This document shows positions 22,858 through 64,000 of a stretch of 64,000 bases of DNA, one piece after another (within the stretch, counting starts at the first letter, position 1; the number at the start of each line of letters is the position of its first letter). Position numbers and translations under genes: made by a program. This DNA comes from Haliclystus octoradiatus (Eukaryota; Cnidaria; Staurozoa; Stauromedusae; Haliclystidae), in assembly GCA_916610825.1 (NCBI GenBank), contig OU744452.1:18191103-18255102 (forward strand), read 5' to 3'. The notes under the pieces are model-generated. The model was not told the DNA's origin, searched no databases, and saw only the letters and a list, made by a program, of their open reading frames with translations.

Positions 22858-23030
22858 CAGAGTACGACAAAAGTAGGAATTCTGGAATCCCAGATTCCGC
22901 AACGTTAGAGCAAATTCTGTAAAAAATTGATATTTCTATGATTTATTGGTCAAACATCAACAAAAATTCAGAAGAAAATGTTGAAATGCCTTCTATAGGA
23001 TTCCATAAGACTGAACCTTCAGTCAAAACC
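22855..23030. repeat. Family F MITE, degraded
   Basis: Shares 'TATTGGTCAAACATCAACAA' with the copy at 42.2 kb. It directly abuts a family D MITE. Confidence 0.7.
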
Positions 23031-23099
23031 TTCACCCATTGATGCTTCCTTTTCAAATGCTATCCACCGTGAAAAAAGTTCATATGGACCATTTTACGT

Positions 23100-23290
23100 G
23101 AACTGTACAACAGGCAATTTGACGTTCATGAACGTTCCATGAATGTTCGTAAAACTCATGAATAGTTTATGAACAGTTTATGAAAAGTAAATGTTGATTT
23201 ACTATATAGTTCTTATACTATTTAATGCATAGCTAGTGACTATGCTCAAAGGCATTCATGAATAGTTCATGAAGTTCATTAACAGTAAAT
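23100..23290. repeat. TTCATGAAC-family MITE
   Basis: Repeated 'TTCATGAACGTT', 'CATGAATAGTTTATGAACAG' and 'TTCATGAATAGTTCATGAAG' in both orientations. Confidence 0.7.
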
Positions 23291-24040
23291 CACTTTTTTT
23301 TAAGTTTTTCAATTTTTATTACTTGCAAATGTAATCTCGACTTGTGAATAAGTCAGTTCCTCGTTCTATGAGTACATCGACTGCAAATGACATGGTTATT
23401 ATAAGCAACAAGTGCACTGCCACTGCCCACGATTGCCTGACTCAATCACCATTATGAGGGTATATCGCTATTATTAGATTTATGTTAGGCATGCATACTC
23501 AGTCAAATTTCGAAATCTGAAACTATCCATAAAAAATCACTTCAAATCCGATCCGATCCGAAGACCTAGAATATTAACCCGAATCTGACCCGATACGATC
23601 GGATCGCGTTCGGTTCGGATTCATAAATCTTTATTGCAATATATACAACACTAATGTGGTGTTCACAAAATAACGCCGTCAAGGTGTGGCCGGTCAAACT
23701 CGAGGCATTGCATGTAATATATTCAATATTAAATTAATTTGGCTTCGACAAGACACATGGTCCACTAATTTGTGCTATTAACATGATCAAACGATATCTT
23801 TTGTAAATTAACAATGATTTACTGCTTCATAATAAAAAAAAAGAAAAATCGTTGATAAAAAATTGCCGAATGGCGAATTTGAACTGACGACCCTGATAGA
23901 CCCTGATGACCCTGACCCAGTTTCTTTCATATATCTATACTGATTAATCAGACTATTAGTTATCTTGGAGCAGCTTGATGGTATGCACATGATTACTTAA
24001 TTGTACCTATACTAATCTTTATCTTATAAACAACATTGTG

Positions 24041-24290
24041 GGCAGCCTTGATGTAGTGGTTACTGCTTTTGACCTCGGCCTGCAAGTTCTTGAGGTCAAT
24101 CCCTGGTAGAGGCACTATGGCAGGTTCCCCAATTGCTCGTAGTGACGTCATTGCATCTGTGGAAAATTACATCATTGGGAACCGTGCCATTGGTTGGCGT
24201 CAGGAAAGGCATCCAGCCATATAATGCACAAAATGCTTCAAAATTACTAATCAATTAACCAGCTACCAAGGTTTGTGGATAAATGACAAA
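24041..24290 (+). mobile_element. tRNA-derived SINE, full length
   Basis: 'CTTGATGTAGTGGTTACTGC', B-box 'GAGGTCAATCCCTGGTAGA', tail 'GTTTGTGGATAAATGACAAA'. Confidence 0.85.
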
Positions 24291-24441
24291 GCATGTTCAG
24301 TTAACAAGTCAATTAAGCAAGGGAAAAATCTTACATTGCAGAGTTTGTAACTGAGCAAGTCAGTCTGTTCGGACCCTCTCAACACAGTCATATTTGAAAT
24401 GGTCTGCACACACATATAAAAAATTGTATAGCTTGTAATAC

Positions 24442-59325
<34,884 letters not shown>

Positions 59326-59912
59326 AGCTGTTACTCAAATTTAGCAATAAACTCTCCTTCGAGGTTGTTACTATATGATTCAACCAAGTTACATGCCTTG
59401 AAAGGTCAAGATTTTATTTAGCCATCATAGAACTTTTCTATTTATAAATCAAAATAAAATGAGAAGCCATTAAAATCAAAATTAATTAGGCCTAGGCCCT
59501 ACAGCGTTTTCAGAGAACATAAATCACCTCTCCACACTAAAAACACAACCAATCTTTTAAAATTAACGCATATAATACCACTTTACGGGTCCAGTCTATG
59601 CTTTAAATTGTGTAAAAGCTTGGTGATCTGGAGTAATCGGTCAATAAACATGAAAACGCTTTCGCGAGTAGTTTTGTTGACATTTGAAGACATGACCTCA
59701 TGTGACCGTAAACTTGAATCGAATGCACCAAAGCGCGAAAACAATTACATCTGGGTGCCCTGTGTTCAAAATCCTCGTTACCATGGACGCTGATACTTAT
59801 TGTAGAATCCAATATGGCGTTCGGCAGACACACATTTTGATGATGTTTTCAAAATCTTTTTAAAGTTTTTAGTAGTTAATGTTGAGAAACAATTAGATAA
59901 TACATTTCTAAT
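59326..59912. promoter_or_regulatory. Head-to-head intergenic promoter region of the JAKMIP-like gene and CFAP206
   Basis: 587 bp separate the two divergent start codons. The stretch should contain both 5' UTRs and both promoters. I see no clear TATA box facing either gene. X-box/RFX-type sites, expected for a ciliary gene, were not confidently identified by eye. Confidence 0.6.
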
Positions 59913-60020
59913 ATGTCTAAGGCGCAAGCTGAAAGTGTAATACGAAACATTATACGTGAAATTGCTGAAGAATGCGTTGCAAGAGGTCATAAAGTTTCAG
60001 AAACATTAGTAGCTTTTATG
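59913..60020 (+). CDS. CFAP206: CFAP206 exon 1 (start codon)
   Basis: 36 codons, phase 0 end, 'MSKAQAESVIRNIIREIAEE' and onwards to 'SETLVAFM'. Donor ATG|GTAAGT. The start matches the family N-terminus in position. Confidence 0.95.
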
Positions 60021-63000
60021 GTAAGTTTTTCAGAATGAATTTAGAATTTCGATGATTGAATTTATTAAGACTATTAAGAAGTTGGAAAGAATGCGAAAAT
60101 TTGAAAAAGAAGAAAAATAGTAGATAATCACATGCAATTTTTAATTTAACACCCAAATCACATCGGCAATAATTACAGAAAATATTTGCCAATCTGCAGA
60201 GCATTGCTATGATGGCAGAGCCTGTGCTGAGCTTCCCCCGATATAATATTCCCAGCATCTCCAATCGCCTGTGAATTTTTTACGGGAACCATATTACTAC
60301 TATTTATCTATAGAATATTGTTTTTCACCCGCATAGAAGGCAAAGTCTTTTTAAGCGTCTGCATTCGAGAAATTTTCTCCCCCGGATATTTTCAGCCAAT
60401 ATTTTATAACCCTGATTTTCCCGCCAAAATTATATGATAACAATAAAAAATGCATAGTATTTTATCAAAATATGATATAAAAATCCCCCACCAAAGCGCT
60501 GAGATGGAACTTCCACGCCAATTTTACGTTGGCACTAAAGTACGAGCAGCTTGCGCTGCCGGAGATCTCTGGCGGGAAGCCTGTGGAATGCAGACAGGCC
60601 TGAGGGTGGATATTGTGTGGGGGTATATTCCGCCTAGATCTTGTAAACAAGCGTCATACTCTGCAAAAAGAATTCAAAATTCTTTCAAATCGCCCATTCA
60701 AACGGATGGATATTTCATGAAGTAGGCCCTACCGTTGTCTGCAAATTTTGTTTTCAATTTGGTGAGTAATGACAACTAAATAACTGTTCCGTGAGGTTCG
60801 AGGCAATGTCATAGCGTTCAATGATTTAAATTAGATTATTTAATGCGTAATATTTTAAAATCTTGAAAACAGGTCAAAGCTGTTGTCCTTGATCCTGCAA
60901 ATGGATTCAATGTGGATCGAACATTAACAAAATCTGACGTTCGGCAACTGATCGAGGTGTGTATTTTTTAACACAGCAAGAGGTTGCTTTCTTATGAAAC
61001 TGTTCAATTTTCTACACATAGTTTTCAATTGGTGGAGGAGACCCAAATTGTTTTTCCCTCAACAATTAAATTCCAAGGAAGTGTCTTTATAGTAATTTCT
61101 AATTCACATCAGCAACATTAGGAAATATGTTAATGTAATAGAACCATCGATCCAGTGCTGACCTCGTTACCATATATAGCTTTGCTATACAACTCATAGC
61201 ATGTAACAGATATTCAGATTTCCTGAGAAAAGTGTTGAATATTTTCAAATTATCTTGCGTGTTGAGTCTCACCTTGGTGTTACCCTTGTTACTTGAGTCT
61301 AATCCACGTACACCTTGATTTATTCAATGTATATAGGTGTGTATATCACGATTGCTTGATGCTGAATCACCGTCACTTGAAACAGCAAAGATGCAAGTCT
61401 ACTTTGATATGAATTATACGTCAAGAAAAGAATTTATAGATGAGCATAAGAAAGTGCTTGAAAGCCGTTTGAGTCCTTTAGCAAGAGAACTCACAGATAG
61501 CAGAGCACGGACGAAAGATGAACTAGAGGGTGCGTCTATTGTATATTTGAAAACTAGTAAATTCTACAATCCTCATTTAAACTGTGAAGATTTCATGAAT
61601 AGGCTACAGTTAATGAATGTTAAATGACCCATTTTTCATGAACTGTTCAGAATGAGCAGTTCATGAAAATTATACCTTTCAACATTCATGAACTGTTTTC
61701 ACAGGGGTAATTGTTTACTAATTTTAGGTTTATAGTAACTTTATAATCAATGATACGCATGCAGGGCTCCCAAAAGAAATAATCAACACCCCTGCGAAAA
61801 ACTGTTCATGAACAGTTCATGAACAGTTCCTGAAGGTGAAATGGTTCCAATTTTCATGAACCGTTCATGAATTCCCTTTTATGCACGGACAGTGTCACTT
61901 CTGCTAATGCTTCACAATCAATAAACATACAGACATGAAATAGTACAATGTTTTTTATTAAATTTAAAACTAATCATTTAGTTGTTAAGAATAACACTGT
62001 AGCCCAGTGTGTAACTGCGTAAAAGTTGTGTACATATTTGTTCAGAACTAAAACAAATATGACCCATGAAAAGATTTCTGCTTGAATGTGTCCTTGATTT
62101 AAAAAGATTGAATAGATCGCTTGATGATCGCCTTTGCATGAAACTTAGAGTGGCAACTATTATTGTCTATATATATATGATTTATAATAGGGACGGTGGG
62201 GGAAATTACCACAACTGGTTAATCGAATTAACCAACGAGTTAGCCAAACAAACAATAGTGGCTAATCAAACAATAGAAAAATTCTCTCACAAAATGTTTC
62301 TTTTGTTTTGCTCAGGTTTTCGATTGACATTGAACTACAATTGCTGAATAAATTGCCATTGATTTTAAATTAAAGAGTTATCCCAAAAGTATAGCAGTGT
62401 AAAACATTTCAAAATATAATTATTAAACGTCAATTCCAATTTATCAAAAGAGAATTTTTTGAAAAATGAATTGCATAGGATTTTGCACAAGAACAGAGTG
62501 ACAAACATTTTGAGAAAAAACATTGTATCTTTATTAATTAATTATCGCAGTTTTAAACCTTTCAAAACAGAACTATTTAATATGAGTTCTAATTTCAGAA
62601 TGCATATTTATCAAATATGTTTGCATGCAGAAAATTTCCAAATGAATTATCATGTTTTGCTCATTATTTAGCGCTTTATCAAAAGATTGTCTCCTTTGTT
62701 TTACTTCGTTCTGGACTTGGTTCACCTACCATCATTGCTGTAGTAAGGGAAGCAACAGGTAAATTTAGGACAATCATAGATAAAATACAACAAATTATTG
62801 TTAGGAAGATATTTAGTGTATCAGTTTAAGATCACTTTACCGTCAAGTTTTGATTGGAAAGAGTCACTTCTAGAAATTGATAAATCACAATAGATGCCGC
62901 AGACTGTGTCTGTGTAGGATACGGTACCGTCTGTAAGACTGTATGGTTATCTTAGATGGCAGAGCAACCAGAATTCTGACCTGATCAAATCTAGTTGATT

Positions 63001-63980
63001 GTGGTTCAAGTTCCCCAGAGCTCAACTCAGCATTGACTTTATCTGTAGCATCAATTATATACCATAATCTGATTGCAAATGAAATGATCCAGGGGCAATT
63101 TCATTATGAGTAGATGCCGTGTAGGCTATCAATGCAAAATTTGAGTTCAAAAAAGTATTAGCAAATGGGCGCGCAATGTCCCTCTAAATTAATAAACAAA
63201 ATGTCAAAGTCAACGGGGAAAACGATGCAAAATTTCAAAAAAATATAATTCAATCTCTGTACAGTGTTTTTGAATAATTTTTATGTCTATGAAGGTAAAA
63301 ATATCAGAAATATCACTGTGGCATTTATAAATCGGTCTATTGGATGAGAACCTATGCTAAAAATTTGTGTTCAAAGTGATGCATTTGAATGATAATGGCT
63401 TCCAATAAGATTTTGACAGTCTTTTCGGACCAGTGTCTAGTGTCCGGCTGTGATCAGCAGAGAGCCATTGCAATCATTGGTCTGATCGAAAGAGCCACTC
63501 GATGCTGCCTTGATGTAGTGGCTAGGGCATTGGACCACGACTCGCAGGGTCTCTGGTTCAATCCTCGTCCGGAGCACTATAGGTTGGCGTCTGGCTATTA
63601 AACTCACACTAGCTTCAATATGCTAACAAATAAACCAACCACCCCGATGAAAAAAAGCTGCAAGCTTACCCGGTTTGTGGATAAATGATAAATCCCCCCC
63701 CCCAAAAAAAAAATCCTTCAGAAATAGAAGAGTTGTATTTTAACTTTTGGTAGTGTGATATCGTCTCAATTACTTTTGGACTGTATTTCATTTTCATGTT
63801 TCGTTTTATTTTTGATCTCAGCTGCTCTGCAAAGTGTTTTTCCACAAATGGAGCTTGGTACGTTTATGTCATTATCAAAGAAAGACAAAGAACGACAACT
63901 CGTGGAGTTAACATTGATAACAACCGGTATCAGATTATTTAATAAAGAAAGCAAAAAGGGTGGAGAAGGGATCGATGATT
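59913..63980 (+). CDS. CFAP206: CFAP206 (cilia- and flagella-associated protein 206), exons 1-5 of a partial gene
   Basis: Five GT-AG exons with matching phases give 210 codons plus one base before the window ends; the vertebrate protein is about 620 residues. Stretches such as 'AESVIRNIIREIAEECVA', 'VKAVVLDPANGFNVDRTL', 'KMQVYFDMNYTSRKEFIDEH', 'VLLRSGLGSPT' and 'LSKKDKERQLVELTLITTGI' are almost collinear with human CFAP206 (C6orf165) as I know it. CFAP206 acts at the base of axonemal radial spoke 2 and in basal bodies, and is needed for normal ciliary and sperm beating. Gene presence implies motile cilia. Introns 3 and 4 contain MITEs and a tRNA-derived SINE. Confidence 0.95.
60873..60956 (+). 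CDS. CFAP206: CFAP206 exon 2
   Basis: 28 codons, phase 0-0, 'VKAVVLDPANGFNVDRTLTK' then 'SDVRQLIE'. Acceptor AAACAG, donor GTGTGT (a weak donor, but required by the family alignment). Confidence 0.94.
61337..61529 (+). CDS. CFAP206: CFAP206 exon 3
   Basis: 193 bases, phase 0 to 1, 'VCISRLLDAESPSLETAKMQ' to 'RARTKDELE'. Acceptor ATATAG, donor GTGCGT. The open frame continues past the donor to 61627, but family homology stops at the donor. Confidence 0.94.
61600..61706. repeat. TTCATGAAC-family MITE in CFAP206 intron 3
   Basis: Ends 'CATGAACTGTTTTCACAGGGG'. The 5' part overlaps the run-on open frame after exon 3. Confidence 0.75.
61791..61878. repeat. TTCATGAAC-family MITE in CFAP206 intron 3, second copy
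   Basis: Starts 'CCCCTGCGAAAAACTGTTCA' and continues with TTCATGAAC steps. Confidence 0.8.
62672..62758 (+). CDS. CFAP206: CFAP206 exon 4
   Basis: 87 bases, phase 1 to 1, 'LYQKIVSFVLLRSGLGSPTI' then 'IAVVREAT'. Acceptor ATTTAG, donor GTAAAT. Confidence 0.94.
63504..63693 (+). mobile_element. tRNA-derived SINE in CFAP206 intron 4
   Basis: 'GCTGCCTTGATGTAGTGGCT', B-box 'CTGGTTCAATCCTCG', tail 'GGTTTGTGGATAAATGATAAA'. Confidence 0.85.
63822..63980 (+). CDS. CFAP206: CFAP206 exon 5
   Basis: 159 bases, phase 1 to 1, 'ALQSVFPQMELGTFMSLSKK' to 'KKGGEGIDD'. Acceptor TCTCAG, donor GTAAGT at 63981. The gene continues beyond the window. Confidence 0.94.
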
Positions 63981-64000
63981 GTAAGTCATGAAACGTTTGA

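Noticed and set aside
24041-24120. tRNA gene on the plus strand
   Set aside because: No proper cloverleaf; it shares a SINE tail with the copies at 5.2 and 63.5 kb.
61530-61627. Extension of CFAP206 exon 3 past the GTGCGT donor
   Set aside because: Family homology stops at the donor and resumes in phase in exon 4; the extension runs into a MITE.

Overview
The window is nuclear DNA of an AT-rich, intron-rich invertebrate animal. Genes are split into many short GT-AG exons, the introns are crowded with transposon debris, and the two recognisable loci are metazoan: a JAKMIP/RIM-BP-like coiled-coil gene and the ciliary gene CFAP206. I cannot fix the phylum from sequence alone. A 200-bp run of N at 32307-32506 shows it is a draft scaffold.

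Minus strand, 59325 down to 1343 and continuing past the left edge: about 46 phase-compatible exons, at least 2209 codons when each exon is counted once. The first part (59325-24442) is a JAKMIP-type (Marlin/NECC family) coiled-coil protein. It continues in frame into one very large Ser/Asn-rich exon (20681-22336, 552 codons), then a second coiled-coil series (14537-4797), two SH3 domains of the RIM-binding-protein type with His-rich linkers, and the first half of a RIM-BP-like fibronectin III domain. An independent ATG exon (15555-16649, 365 codons) with an in-frame upstream stop looks like an alternative first exon that would give a short coiled-coil/SH3/FN3 isoform. Whether this is one composite gene or two adjacent genes joined by read-through cannot be decided without transcripts; every exon phase fits one gene.

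Plus strand, 59913-63980 and continuing past the right edge: the first five exons of CFAP206 (C6orf165 family). Its start lies 587 bp from the start codon of the minus gene, so the two share a compact head-to-head promoter region.

Mobile DNA fills the introns. There is a 4.75-kb Ty3/gypsy element (35335-40083) with near-identical 178-bp LTRs, a 5-bp target duplication and two stops in its reverse transcriptase; a Penelope-like element remnant with a GIY-YIG endonuclease (31387-32306) ending beside a 0.5-kb (TAA)n array; a 1.8-kb element with long inverted repeats (46743-48572); several tRNA-derived SINEs; and at least eight families of palindromic MITEs. A 1913-bp perfect-looking tandem duplication (43239-45151 / 45152-47064) copies one JAKMIP exon whole and the next one truncated. 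Other structure includes a 77-bp satellite, a minisatellite near 41 kb and a 0.35-kb long hairpin at 27.5 kb.
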